Of a stretch of DNA of 64,000 bases, positions 43,079 through 52,130 are shown in pieces; the first letter of the stretch is position 1, and every line of letters starts with the position of its first letter. Where the stretch lies: assembly GCF_001613405.1 (NCBI RefSeq), contig NZ_BDCH01000014.1, positions 488,743-552,742 of the forward strand. The letters are read 5' to 3'. Source of the DNA: Nocardia crassostreae (GTDB lineage: Bacteria; Actinomycetota; Actinomycetes; Mycobacteriales; Mycobacteriaceae). A program made the translations under genes and the position numbers. The notes under the pieces were generated by a model, which was not told the DNA's origin, searched no databases, and saw only the letters and a program-made list of their open reading frames with translations.

Positions 43079-43558
43079 ATGACGACCACACCCGCCCCGA
43101 TCCCCGCGACCTATCGGCGCATCACACCCGCCCTCGTGGTCTCGAGCGCCGCGAAGGCCATCGAGTTCTACACCGAAGTGTTCGGCGCCCACGAGCGCGT
43201 GCGATTCCCCGGGCCGGACGGCGGAATCGTGCACGCCGAAATCGAGATCGGTGACTCGGTCGTCATCGTCGAGGACGAGTCCGCCCTGATGGGCACCACC
43301 GCGCCCCCGCCGGGCGGCCTGCCCGGCTCTCCCGTCTTCCTGTTCATCTACGTCCCCGATGTCGATGCGACCGCCCAGCGTGCGGTGGAACTCGGTGCGA
43401 CACTGGCCCGTTCGCCACAAGACCAGTTCTACGGCGATCGGAACGGCTACCTCGTCGACCCCTTCGGACACGGATGGACGATCGCCAGCCACGTCGAGGA
43501 CGTCACGCCCGAGGAAATGATGCGCCGCATGTCCGAAACGCAAAGCGGTGCAGTCTGA
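43079..43558 (+). CDS. VOC family protein (glyoxalase/bleomycin-resistance-like)
   Basis: Protein of 159 residues of the PhnB-like vicinal-oxygen-chelate group. RRITPALVVSSAAKAIEFYT starts the first module; HAEIEIGDSVVIVEDE and VFLFIYVPDVDATAQRAV continue; DPFGHGWTIASHVEDVTPEEM is the typical C-terminus. It probably binds a metal or small molecule. ATG 43079. It is predicted to belong to the ECF42 regulon through its promoter. Confidence 0.92.
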   Translation: MTTTPAPIPATYRRITPALVVSSAAKAIEFYTEVFGAHERVRFPGPDGGIVHAEIEIGDSVVIVEDESALMGTTAPPPGGLPGSPVFLFIYVPDVDATAQRAVELGATLARSPQDQFYGDRNGYLVDPFGHGWTIASHVEDVTPEEMMRRMSETQSGAV

Positions 43559-43923
43559 TCGACGACCGGTCCGCGAGACCAACTGGTCGCGGTCTTCCGC
43601 GCGACCCATCGAGATGCGGCCAGGATTACTCGATACTCAGCTGTTTCGCTGGTGGAATGCGTGCGCGTAGTGGTCGTGTCCCCTCCGGACACCACGAAGC
43701 GTGAATATGCCCAACCCACCTCGGGCGCCCGTGAGCGGTTGCTCGTTGTGTGCGAATCGGGTGTCGTTGACGGCCTTTGTAGGCGATGAGGCTGGCGACC
43801 GCCTGTGGTTGGCGCGGGTGGTGATGGCTATGGACGTGCGGCTGGTCGTCGAGTGCACTGCGGCGGCCGGGGCTGCGACGGCCTCCCGGGAAAACGCGAC
43901 CGCGCCCTGCGACATGGCTGGAT
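43559..43923. other. Intergenic region with repeat B; no gene recognised
   Basis: Contains the tRNA-derived repeat B. The rest (43709-43923) has open frames on both strands but none with a ribosome site or a family match. Confidence 0.4.
43651..43708 (+). repeat. Diverged copy B of the tRNA-Leu 3' end
   Basis: Shares GCGTAGTGGTCGTGTCCCC with copy A, then CCTCCGGACAC and CGAAGC with the tRNA-Leu region at 38588-38607. The hairpin part is lost. Orientation is the same as copy A. Confidence 0.55.
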
Positions 43924-44430
43924 ATGGTCGTCACAGCGATGTCCAACCGCCCTCTGCTCGCGTTGCACTGTGCGGACGGTAGAGGTTCGAATCTGACCGG
44001 AGCTGACTTCGCCGCCGGATACCTGCGCGGAATCAATATGTCGGGCGCGAACCTGGACGCCTCGAACCTGTCCGATACGGACCTCCGCGAGGCGGATCTA
44101 TCCGACGCCGACCTATTGGAGGCGGATTTGGATAGGGCGGACCTTCGCGGAGCGAACCTGCGTGGTGCAACGCTACGACGGGCCATCCTCACCGGAGTGG
44201 TGTTCGGAGATGCCGTATTACAGGACGCAGACCTGACTGGCGCCATCCTCGACGGGGCGGACCTGAGTCAGGCTCAGCTGCCCACGCTAACGGAGATGTC
44301 CGAAGTGCGCTGGTCAGCAACGACACGTTGGGGACTTGTTCACGACGCCGTTGCCCAATCCTCGGTCGCACTCGGCGACGGCAAGTACATGCTGAATCCC
44401 CCTGGCCGCCACGCCAAGGCGACCGCGTGA
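43924..44430 (+). CDS. Pentapeptide repeat protein
   Basis: Protein of 168 residues. Residues about 20-120 are tandem A(D/N)LXX pentapeptides (SGANLDASNLSDTDLREADL and so on), which build a right-handed quadrilateral beta helix. Such proteins include DNA-mimic gyrase protectors (MfpA/Qnr), but the short length and non-repeat ends do not allow that claim. The C-terminal 45 residues are not repeats. ATG 43924 or 43939 may be the start; the ribosome site is poor. It lies between repeats B and C. Confidence 0.82.
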   Translation: MVVTAMSNRPLLALHCADGRGSNLTGADFAAGYLRGINMSGANLDASNLSDTDLREADLSDADLLEADLDRADLRGANLRGATLRRAILTGVVFGDAVLQDADLTGAILDGADLSQAQLPTLTEMSEVRWSATTRWGLVHDAVAQSSVALGDGKYMLNPPGRHAKATA

Positions 44431-44520
44431 CCATTAGCTAATTTGCGCCGATCTCCGCGATTCCGGTCTCAGTCACCTGCCCCCGGACCTACTCGATGAC
44501 CAGCTGATCTCGCTGGAGGA

Positions 44521-44590
44521 TTGCTAGGGCGTTATGATCGCCTCCCCCTCCAGACACAACGAATCACGAATTCCTTTGTGGTACAGGCGA
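44521..44590 (+). repeat. Diverged copy C of the tRNA-Leu 3' end, at the left edge of the biosynthetic operon
   Basis: About 33 of 47 positions match 38585-38631: CCTCC-GACACAA, then GAA and CGAATT-CTTTG. It ends 9 nt before the MFS stop codon. With copy D at 56641 it brackets the biosynthetic operon. Confidence 0.55.
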
Positions 44591-44598
44591 TGCGGCGC

Positions 44599-45864
44599 CT
44601 ACGACTCGCTGGGTTCGGCATGGGCGGTACCGACTCGCTGGTGTGGGCGGTTGTTCTCAGCCCAGCGGACGATCGGCGGTACGGCCAGACCGGTCAGGAG
44701 GAAAAGCACACCGACGAGCCACCATCCGGGTATTCCCCATTGGATGCACAAGGTGATGAGTAGGGCGGAGCCGAGGGTGATTCCGAGGCCGAGGCCGATA
44801 CCGAACATGCCCTGGTATTGGCCGACGGCATGGCGCGGGGCCAAGGCGAAGGACAGTTCGAAACCGCCTGCGGCCTGCCAGAGTTCGCCGATCGTGTGGA
44901 TGATGACCGCAATCGGCAGCAATGCCAGGGCGACCCACACGGGGACACCAGCCAGGAGTGAGAGCAAAACAGCGGCGGCCAGGAAGGCGAAGCCCGCGCG
45001 GCGAAATGCGCGGCCGCCCGCGGCGAGGGTGGTGATGCCACGGCTGAACCGGACTTGGAAGGCTACGACGACGACGGTGTTGATCAGCATCACCATCGAT
45101 ACCGACCAGTGCGGCGCCAGGATTCGGTCCACCAGCCACAGTGGCACGGCCGTGATCAGTACGGTGTACTGGATCGCCATCACGCCGTCCAGCAGGGTCA
45201 GCGCGAGGTAGGGGCGGTCCCGCAATGCGACCCATCGCCGCCCGGTCACCGAGAGTGTGGGCGCGAGGTAGGGCAGGAAGCCTATGAGCAGCGCCGAAAC
45301 CGCGTATGCCACACCGCTGCCCGCGATCAGCAGCGTGTATGCGGAGCGGGTGTCGACGGTGATTCCCCAGCCCGCGAGGACCGCGCCCACGGAGATGCCG
45401 AGGTTGGTGACCGAGCGCAGGTAGCCGCGGAACTCGGCGGGTCGCTCTCCGCCGTACTCCTGTACGAGCGGACCGCGCGCGGCCTGTCTCGCCGATTGCG
45501 CGACCGTGACGAGACTCGCGAACAGCACGAACATCCTAAAGTCGCGCACGAGGCACAGGCCCGCCATCGCCAGCGCGCCCAGGCCTAGCGTCAGCGCGTA
45601 GACCGACCGCGCGCCGCGCCGGTCGGCCAGGTGGCCGAACGGTATTCCGGCCGCCAGCGATACGGCGCCCGCCACGGTCAGACCGATACCCACCTGAGCC
45701 ACGGGCAGGTGCACCACCCGGGTGAAGTACAGGACCCCGGCGGTGAGGTAGACGCCGTAGCCGATGGTGCTGACCAAGGTGGCGGTCGCCAGGAGCCGGG
45801 CGGGTCGGCCGCCGTTCGGAAGTATCCGTGTGGTCCATCGAGAAAGGCTGGCGGTGTGGCTCAT
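44599..45864 (-). CDS. MFS transporter, probable product exporter
   Basis: Major facilitator protein of 421 residues with 12 predicted helices. The MFS loop 2-3 motif is GHLADRRGARSVYALT. It begins MSHTASLSRW and ends in a short His-rich tail. Start ATG 45864 overlaps the ATP-grasp stop (ATGA), so it is the last gene of the ten-gene operon. By position it most likely exports the operon's product and so gives self-protection. Confidence 0.92.
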   Translation of the reverse strand: MSHTASLSRWTTRILPNGGRPARLLATATLVSTIGYGVYLTAGVLYFTRVVHLPVAQVGIGLTVAGAVSLAAGIPFGHLADRRGARSVYALTLGLGALAMAGLCLVRDFRMFVLFASLVTVAQSARQAARGPLVQEYGGERPAEFRGYLRSVTNLGISVGAVLAGWGITVDTRSAYTLLIAGSGVAYAVSALLIGFLPYLAPTLSVTGRRWVALRDRPYLALTLLDGVMAIQYTVLITAVPLWLVDRILAPHWSVSMVMLINTVVVVAFQVRFSRGITTLAAGGRAFRRAGFAFLAAAVLLSLLAGVPVWVALALLPIAVIIHTIGELWQAAGGFELSFALAPRHAVGQYQGMFGIGLGLGITLGSALLITLCIQWGIPGWWLVGVLFLLTGLAVPPIVRWAENNRPHQRVGTAHAEPSES

Positions 45865-47114
45865 CCGGCTGGCGCACCTGTGGTCCGCGCGCTGTCGGCC
45901 ACGGTCACGAATCGAACGGATGCGGCCAGTTCCGCGGCGAGTTCCCGCGCCCGCGCCGAGGTCTCCGCACCGAAGACGATCATCGCGACCCGGTCGAGGG
46001 AATTCCGCAGTGGGCGGATCGCGGCGCCGGGCTCGATCATGAGTTCCGCGTGCAGCACCGCGGGGTGGGCGCGGATCTCCTCCCAGCCTTCGATCGCGAC
46101 GACCGTGCCCGGCGGCGGGGTCAGGTAGCGCACCGCCGCACCGCGGGTGGGCTCGAGCGGGCCGGATGCGGGCGGCCTGCCGAGCATGTCGTCGATGATC
46201 AGCCCGAAAAGTTCTATACCGGGGATGGTGTATTCGAGCATGGTGTGGATCCGGTCGCCGCCGAAGCGGGCGTGCACTTCGCCGAGCACGACTCCGCTTG
46301 GGGTCAACCAGACTTCGACATGGAAGGCCCCGACGCGCAGCCCTACGGTGAGCAGTGCCGCGGACACCGTTTCGCGAATCTCCCGGTACCGGGTTTCGGG
46401 CAGGTCCGCGGGCATCGTGTGCGCGATCTCGACGAAATATGGCGGCGGCACAGTCTCTTTCGCGGTGATGGCCAAGACCACGGGTCGCCCGCCCTGGAAG
46501 ATCCCTTCGACACTGAACTCCGGCCCGGACACGAACTCCTCGACCAGGAAGGCCCCCGGGCCGGGCAGCAGCGCCATCGCCGCGGGCAGGTCGGCCGCCG
46601 AGGAGATCCAGCTGACCCCCGTGCTGCCCATGTCATCGCGTGGTTTGACGATGCACGGCCCCGGATGTTCCCGCAGAAACTCCGCCGCATCGGCCGCGCT
46701 CGCACACAGTCGGACTGCGGGCTGGGCGAATCCGGCCGCAGCCAGGGCCGCTCGGCAGGCGTCCTTGGTGCGGATCCGGCGGATGGCCTCGGGCGGATTG
46801 CCCGGCACACCGATCGCCGCCGCGGTGTCGGCCGCCGTGACCTGAGCCATCTCCAACAGGGCGAGCACCGCTGTAATGGGCTCGCCCGCCGCGACCCGGC
46901 GGCGCGCCCAGTGCGCGGTCGCCTCCGGATCGGTGAATCCCATGGCCGCGGTCTCATCGGCCGCAGCCACGATCGAGGGCGTGGCCGCGAGGACCGGTGA
47001 GGTGACCAGCGTGCGGATTCCGCGGGCGGCGGCCTGCGCCAGTGCGGCCTCGGCCTGATCCACGCTGAACCGTAGCTCCCGGGCGCCGCCGACGAGCAGC
47101 AGTGTCGGTTTCAT
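45861..47114 (-). CDS. ATP-grasp ligase
   Basis: ATP-grasp enzyme of 417 residues of the amino-acid-ligase/carboxylate-amine class. It has CIVKPRDDMGSTGVSWI (ATP-binding lysine and glycine loop), FLVEEFVSGPEFSVEGI, and the Mg-binding EVHARFGGDRIHTML. Enzymes of this class form amide bonds between amino acids or peptides by an acyl phosphate. The start overlaps the upstream PLP enzyme by 4 nt and the stop overlaps the MFS gene. It is the likely condensing step of the pathway. Confidence 0.92.
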   Translation of the reverse strand: MKPTLLLVGGARELRFSVDQAEAALAQAAARGIRTLVTSPVLAATPSIVAAADETAAMGFTDPEATAHWARRRVAAGEPITAVLALLEMAQVTAADTAAAIGVPGNPPEAIRRIRTKDACRAALAAAGFAQPAVRLCASAADAAEFLREHPGPCIVKPRDDMGSTGVSWISSAADLPAAMALLPGPGAFLVEEFVSGPEFSVEGIFQGGRPVVLAITAKETVPPPYFVEIAHTMPADLPETRYREIRETVSAALLTVGLRVGAFHVEVWLTPSGVVLGEVHARFGGDRIHTMLEYTIPGIELFGLIIDDMLGRPPASGPLEPTRGAAVRYLTPPPGTVVAIEGWEEIRAHPAVLHAELMIEPGAAIRPLRNSLDRVAMIVFGAETSARARELAAELAASVRFVTVADSARTTGAPAG

Positions 47115-48343
47115 TTCCCCACTCCCGCCGCGACCGGACCGCGCCGACTCAATGTGTTGATCAGGCCGCAGAACTCCTCGATCTCGGTAGCAGACATGTT
47201 GGCGCGCAACATCACTCGCAGACCCGCCTTCCCGCGGGCAATGATCGGGAAGAAGATCGGCGGGGCGAAGAACCCGGCGCGCAGCAGTTCCTGCGCCAGC
47301 GGCACGGTCGCCTCTTCGGAACCGACCCGTACGAACCGGATCGGCAGGCCGTCACCACGTTCGGCGGTTTCGATCAGGCTGTCGAACAGATCGATATTGG
47401 CCTGCAACCGATTCTGTAGCTCGGTCAGCTCGGCGGTCCGGTGCAGTTCGGCCGACGCGAGCACGGCCCCGAGACCGGCGGTGTTGATCCGCTGCGACCA
47501 CATGAGCGGGGCGGCACTGCGCAGCGCCGTGTCCACCCGCCCCCGCGCACCGCGCGGGCCGAGGAAGATCGCGCCGCCGGACGCGCCGAACCCCTTGTTC
47601 AGCGAGGTGATGATGACGGTGCGGTCGTTGATCTCCCCCATCTCCTCCAGGACGACGCCGCGGCCGTGGCGCCCGACCGTGGAGATGCTGTGCGCCTCGT
47701 CGAGGAGTAGGAACAGACCGTACTTGTCCTGCAGGCGAATCAGTTCCGTGATCGGGGCGCGGCCGCCGGTGCTGTACACACCATCGGTCACGTACGCCAC
47801 CTGGCGATGCCGCTTGCAAAGATCCTCGAGGGCGTCGACGTCATTGTGCGCGATCGTGCGAATCTCGGCCTCGTCCGCCACATTCGGCTTCATGGCGTTC
47901 ATGCAGAAGTGCGCGTTCTTGTCGAACACCATCAGCGGCGCGATGTCGTCGGTGAAAAGCCCCGACGCGATCAGCGGCAGGCGCGTCCACGCCGCTGCGG
48001 CACAGGAATTGAGGGTGATCGCCTCGACCTCGAACAGTTCCGACAGCGCGGCCTCGGCGTCCCGGAGCCTGCCGAACCGCATTCGCATGCGGGAGGACGA
48101 GGTGTTGAGCGCACCGTCGGCCAGCACGGCCTCGGCCGCCGCCCGGACCAGCGCCGGATGCGTATCGAGTCCCAAATAGGAGTAGGACGACATATTGACG
48201 AACTCGTGGCCGTCGGCGAGCGCACGGTGTCGGCCATTGCCGAGTCCTTCGACCGGGATGGCGAACAACCCCGCCTGCTGGGTGACTTCCCAGAAGTCGG
48301 AGCAGATACCCACGGACTTCTTGATATTGAGGAATTGATGCAT
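47111..48343 (-). CDS. Alpha-oxoamine synthase family PLP enzyme (first of two)
   Basis: PLP-dependent enzyme of 410 residues related to AONS (BioF), glycine C-acetyltransferase and CqsA. The His stacking on PLP is in KNAHFCMNAM, the Asp and His in LLLDEAHSIS, and the Schiff-base Lys in TSLNKGFGASGGA. These enzymes join an acyl-CoA (or acyl carrier) to an amino acid with loss of CO2. ATG 48343 has GGAG about 11 bases upstream. It follows the acyl-CoA dehydrogenase by 14 nt and overlaps the ATP-grasp gene. Confidence 0.9.
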   Translation of the reverse strand: MHQFLNIKKSVGICSDFWEVTQQAGLFAIPVEGLGNGRHRALADGHEFVNMSSYSYLGLDTHPALVRAAAEAVLADGALNTSSSRMRMRFGRLRDAEAALSELFEVEAITLNSCAAAAWTRLPLIASGLFTDDIAPLMVFDKNAHFCMNAMKPNVADEAEIRTIAHNDVDALEDLCKRHRQVAYVTDGVYSTGGRAPITELIRLQDKYGLFLLLDEAHSISTVGRHGRGVVLEEMGEINDRTVIITSLNKGFGASGGAIFLGPRGARGRVDTALRSAAPLMWSQRINTAGLGAVLASAELHRTAELTELQNRLQANIDLFDSLIETAERGDGLPIRFVRVGSEEATVPLAQELLRAGFFAPPIFFPIIARGKAGLRVMLRANMSATEIEEFCGLINTLSRRGPVAAGVGK

Positions 48344-48357
48344 GATGCTTCGATCTC

Positions 48358-49545
48358 CTACCTGGACAACAGCTGCCGCCGGGGTTCGGCAACCGTCGGT
48401 GTGCGGGTGGTGTGGTGTTTACCGGCGCTGCGATACAGGGTGTCGTGGATCCCGTCCGCGATCAGCAGCGCTCCGAGGTCACGGCGGGCCTTGGCGATCG
48501 GTGAGTCGGCCCGGTATCCGGCCGCCCCGAGCAGTTGCGCGAGCTCGGTCGCGGCTTGGTGCGCGGTGTCGATGCCATGGGCCTTCATCTCCCAGCCCAA
48601 TTGCTCGGCCCGCTCGGGCTCGGTGTGCGCGACCCGTGCGGCCATGGCGGTGCCGAGCAGGGCGGTGGTCAGCTGAGCGTGTGCGCGGCCGAGAGTGACC
48701 AGCGCCGAGTCACGCAATCGCGGAAGTTCCCCGCTGGCGACCCGGTACCCGAGATGGTTGTTGACGCTGTCGAAGACGGCCGCGGCCGCGCCGAGCGCGG
48801 TGGCGGTCACCAGCGGCCGGTAGTTGGTGAAGTGCTTGCGCAACAAGGACATTCCGTCGCCGACCAGCACGTCGCGTTCGGGGTGCACGGGTACGGCGTC
48901 GAGGTCGAGCACTCCCCACGTCCATCCGGCCATGCCCGCGGGCATCACCGGCTCCCGGCCCAGACCCGGTTCGGCGGCATCGATGGCCGCGGCGGCCAGC
49001 CTGCCCTCCGGGTTCTGGAAGAACACGATGAACACCGCGGCCTCGGTGAGTCGGCTGATCCAGGTCTTGCGACCGCTGACCAGCCAGATCCCGTCCGGGC
49101 CGGTCGTGGCGCGGGTGCGGGCCTCGACGGCGCGGGAACCGCCGTGCGGTTCGGTGGTGGCGACGCCGACGAGTTCGCCCGCCGCGACGCGGGCTCCCCA
49201 GCGCTCGCGCAGCGCGGGGCGTCCGTACCGGGCGATCAGACTGCCGTGCCCGACGGTCACCGCGTCTCTGAGGTCGATGTCCCGGTAGCCGCAGACGAAC
49301 TGCGCCAGTAGCCCGTTCAGCGGATGGGCCATGGTATCGAGGAAGCCGTCCTCGACCATGACGAACCGGACAGCTCGGAGGCGGCGTGACCGCTCGGGCC
49401 CGTCCGGGAGGTCGACCGGGTAGGGGGCGAGCACTTCGTCCAGCTTGATCTCCATGGCGGACAATCGATCCCAGTCGACCTCGTCGGCGGGATCGAGGAC
49501 CGGGCGCACCGGTCGCAGCCAGCTGTCGATCGCGTCACCGGTCAT
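48358..49545 (-). CDS. Acyl-CoA dehydrogenase family flavoprotein
   Basis: Flavoprotein of 395 residues with the acyl-CoA dehydrogenase fold: GVATTEPHGGSRAVEARTRA (FAD/substrate loop), ISRLTEAAVFIVFFQNP, and helical C-terminus with ATELAQLLGAAGYRADSP. Length fits the family. The catalytic base (normally Glu near residue 370) is not clear. In a biosynthetic operon such enzymes desaturate or oxidise an acyl-CoA or carrier-bound intermediate. ATG 49545; 39 nt follow the UDP-glucose dehydrogenase. Confidence 0.88.
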   Translation of the reverse strand: MTGDAIDSWLRPVRPVLDPADEVDWDRLSAMEIKLDEVLAPYPVDLPDGPERSRRLRAVRFVMVEDGFLDTMAHPLNGLLAQFVCGYRDIDLRDAVTVGHGSLIARYGRPALRERWGARVAAGELVGVATTEPHGGSRAVEARTRATTGPDGIWLVSGRKTWISRLTEAAVFIVFFQNPEGRLAAAAIDAAEPGLGREPVMPAGMAGWTWGVLDLDAVPVHPERDVLVGDGMSLLRKHFTNYRPLVTATALGAAAAVFDSVNNHLGYRVASGELPRLRDSALVTLGRAHAQLTTALLGTAMAARVAHTEPERAEQLGWEMKAHGIDTAHQAATELAQLLGAAGYRADSPIAKARRDLGALLIADGIHDTLYRSAGKHHTTRTPTVAEPRRQLLSR

Positions 49546-49584
49546 GGTCCGCCTCCACCGGAAATAGCTGGCGCCGAGAGAATT

Positions 49585-50934
49585 TCATGATTTGCCTTCC
49601 GTCTGGGTATGGGGGCAGCCGAGCGCGCGGTAGGTCCAACCGGCGGCTCGCCACCGGACGGCGTCGAGACCGCTGCGGCCGTCCAACAACTGGGGTGTGT
49701 GCGCGAGGGCGGTGAGCCGCGCGGGATCGAGCGCGGCGATCTCGCCCCACTCGGTCAGGTGCAGCACGGCGTGCGTACCGGTCACGGCATCGGCGATATT
49801 GTCCACGTAGTCGAGTTGCGGGTGCGCCTTGAAGGCATTGGCTCGCGCCTGCGGGTGTGGGTCGTACACCACAACATTCGCGCCATGTTCGTGCAGTGCC
49901 GCCGCGACGGCGAGTGCGGGGGAATCTCGGACGTCGTCGGTGCCGGGTTTGAACGCCGCGCCCCAGACGCCGATCCGCCGACCATCGACCGAACCGCCGC
50001 AGGCCTGGTGGGCAAGCTCGACCATGCGCGAGCGGCGACGGCCGTTGACGGCGTCGACCTCACGCAGAAAGCCCAGAGCCGCACCGGCCCCGAGTTCCTC
50101 GGCCCTGACAATGAACGCGCGGATGTCTTTTGGCAGACAGCCGCCACCGAAGCCGATCCCCGGACGCAGGAACTGCCCGCCGATGCGCGTGTCATACGAC
50201 AGCGCCTCGGCCAGTCGATGCACGTCGGCACCGGCCGCTTCGCACATTTCCGCCATCGCGTTGACGAACGAGATCTTCGTTGCCAGAAACGAATTCGCCG
50301 CCGTCTTGATCAACTCCGCGGTCGGCAGGTCGGTTTCCACCACCGGCACGCCCGCCGCCAGCAGCGGCTCGTAGACGGCGCGCAGCGCGATGCTGGCACG
50401 TTGATCTCCGGGCGCGAAGCCGAACACGAGCCGGTCCGGGCTCAGGGTGTCCGCAACGGCGTGGCTCTCCCGGAGGAACTCCGGACTCCACGCCACCCGC
50501 ACGCCGTCCCCCGCCGGTGCGAGACGCCGGATGCTGGCGGTGATCTCCTCGGCCGTGCCGACCGGCACCGTCGATTTGCCAACCACGACGCACGGCCCGG
50601 CCAGGTGCGGCGCCAGTGCCCGGACGGCCGACTTGAGCTGGCCGAGGTCCGCACCGCCGTCACCGGCACGCTGCGGAGTGCCGACGGTCAGGAAATGCAC
50701 GCCGCCGAATTCGCCTGCCGCGGCGAAGGAATCGGTGAACCGCAGCCGCCCGGAGTCGACATTGCGCCGCATGATGTCGTCGAGGCCCTGTTCGAAGAAC
50801 GGGGGTCTGCCTTGTGCGAGCATGCCGATCTTCTCGAGATCGGTGTCGACTCCGAGCACCGTGTGCCCCAGCTCTGCCATGCACGCCGCGTGCGTCGCGC
50901 CGAGCTAGCCGCAGCCGATCACGGCGATCCTCAT
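49585..50934 (-). pseudogene. UDP-glucose 6-dehydrogenase family protein with an in-frame TAG
   Basis: Nucleotide-sugar dehydrogenase of about 449 codons. From ATG 50934 it reads MRIAVIGCG, then TAG at 50905-50907, then LGATHAACMAELGHTVLGVD. The stop sits at the Tyr of the family's GxGYLG motif. The rest is intact: VGKSTVPVGTAEE, LIKTAANSFLATKISFVNA, and the catalytic Cys in GFGGGCLPKDIRAF. The start overlaps the aminotransferase stop (ATGA). An internal ATG at 50880 would lack the NAD motif. Whether the stop is real decides if UDP-glucuronate can be made here. Confidence 0.88.
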
Positions 50935-52130
50935 CGGATCGTTCCTCGCGGCCGGGGTTCGAACCGCTGAATCCGCTCGCATCCTTCGGCCAGCGTGTCG
51001 TCGTCCTTGGCGAAGCAGAAGCGCAGGAGGGATTCGCCGGTCGTCCCGCGATAGAAGGCGCTGCCGGGCACCGACGCCACCTTCCCCCGTTCGAGGAGAT
51101 CCATCGCGGCTTCGGTCGCGGTGGTGTACCCCCAGGCCGATATGTCGGCGAGCACGTAGTACGCCCCCTGCGGGATGATCGGCACCGTACCGGCGGCTTT
51201 CAATGCGTCGCACAGCTTGTCGCGCTTGCGCTGGTAGTCCGATGCGAGCGCGGCGAAATAGCTTTCGGGCAGCGCGAAACCGGCTGTCACGCCGTGTTGC
51301 AGCGGGTTCGGCGCGCAGATGTAGTACAGGTCGTTGACCAGTGCGATCGCCTGTGCCATCGGCTCGGCGGCCACCGCGTAACCGATACGCCATCCGGTGA
51401 TACTGAAGGTCTTCGACAGGCCCATGACACTGACCGTGCGTGGGGCGAGGCCGCCCACGGTCGCCGGTGAGATGTGCGGCCTGCCGTCGAAGTGGATGTA
51501 CTCGTAGATCTCGTCGCTGATGATCAGCAGATCACGCTCGTGCGCCACCCGCGCCACCGCCTCGAGTTCGGCGCGGTCGAACATCTTGCCGCTCGGGTTC
51601 GCTGGCGTGCATATGACGAGCGCCCGGGTATTGGGCCGCAGCGCGGCCCGGAGCGCCTCCTCGGTCAAGGTGAACGTCGGCGGCGTGAGTGTGAGGAGTT
51701 GTGGTTCGAGGCCCGCGACGATCGAGCAGTTGAGGTGATACCCGTAGTACGGCTCCATCAGCAGGATGCCGTCGCCCGGATCGAGCAGTGCGTTCACGGC
51801 GGTCGCGAACGCGCCCGTCGCGCCGAGCGTCACCACGATCTCGGTGCCGGGATCGGCTTCGATACCGTTGTCACGCAACAGATTCCCAACGATCGCGTCG
51901 CGAAGCGCACGGTTTCCCTCGGGGTAGGTGTAGGTGCTGTCGTTCGCGTCGATCGCCGCCTTCGCGGCCTCGGCGACCTCGGGGGGCGTCGGCAGATCGC
52001 AAATACCCTGCCCGAGATTGATCGCCCCGACGCGATCGCTTTCCCGGCTCATCCGCCGGATGTCCGACAGCGCCAGACCGTGCAGGCGGTCCGCCAGAAA
52101 CCGGGGCCTGCGAGACTCGGGCTCTGTCAT
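50931..52130 (-). CDS. Class I/II PLP-dependent aminotransferase
   Basis: Fold-type I aminotransferase of 399 residues. Conserved parts are INLGQGICDLPTP, GATGAFATAVNALL (PLP phosphate), ICTPANPSGKMF, ISDEIYEYIHF, the Schiff-base Lys in VMGLSKTFSITGWRIGY, and the carboxylate-binding Arg in LLRFCFA. It resembles aspartate/kynurenine-type aminotransferases. I choose ATG 52130, overlapping the decarboxylase stop (TGATG). It could aminate a keto-sugar or a keto-acid intermediate. Confidence 0.92.
   Translation of the reverse strand: MTEPESRRPRFLADRLHGLALSDIRRMSRESDRVGAINLGQGICDLPTPPEVAEAAKAAIDANDSTYTYPEGNRALRDAIVGNLLRDNGIEADPGTEIVVTLGATGAFATAVNALLDPGDGILLMEPYYGYHLNCSIVAGLEPQLLTLTPPTFTLTEEALRAALRPNTRALVICTPANPSGKMFDRAELEAVARVAHERDLLIISDEIYEYIHFDGRPHISPATVGGLAPRTVSVMGLSKTFSITGWRIGYAVAAEPMAQAIALVNDLYYICAPNPLQHGVTAGFALPESYFAALASDYQRKRDKLCDALKAAGTVPIIPQGAYYVLADISAWGYTTATEAAMDLLERGKVASVPGSAFYRGTTGESLLRFCFAKDDDTLAEGCERIQRFEPRPRGTIR

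Noticed and set aside
43924..44430. MfpA/Qnr gyrase-protection function for the pentapeptide protein
   Set aside because: The repeat region is short and the non-repeat C-terminus differs; the fold alone does not show gyrase binding.
27949..50934. Programmed amber (TAG) recoding in the KimA-like and UDP-glucose dehydrogenase genes
   Set aside because: The residues expected at the three TAG sites differ (probably Glu/Gln, Gln, Tyr), no suppressor tRNA or recoding element is visible, another gene is broken by TAA, and many genes here end normally in TAG.
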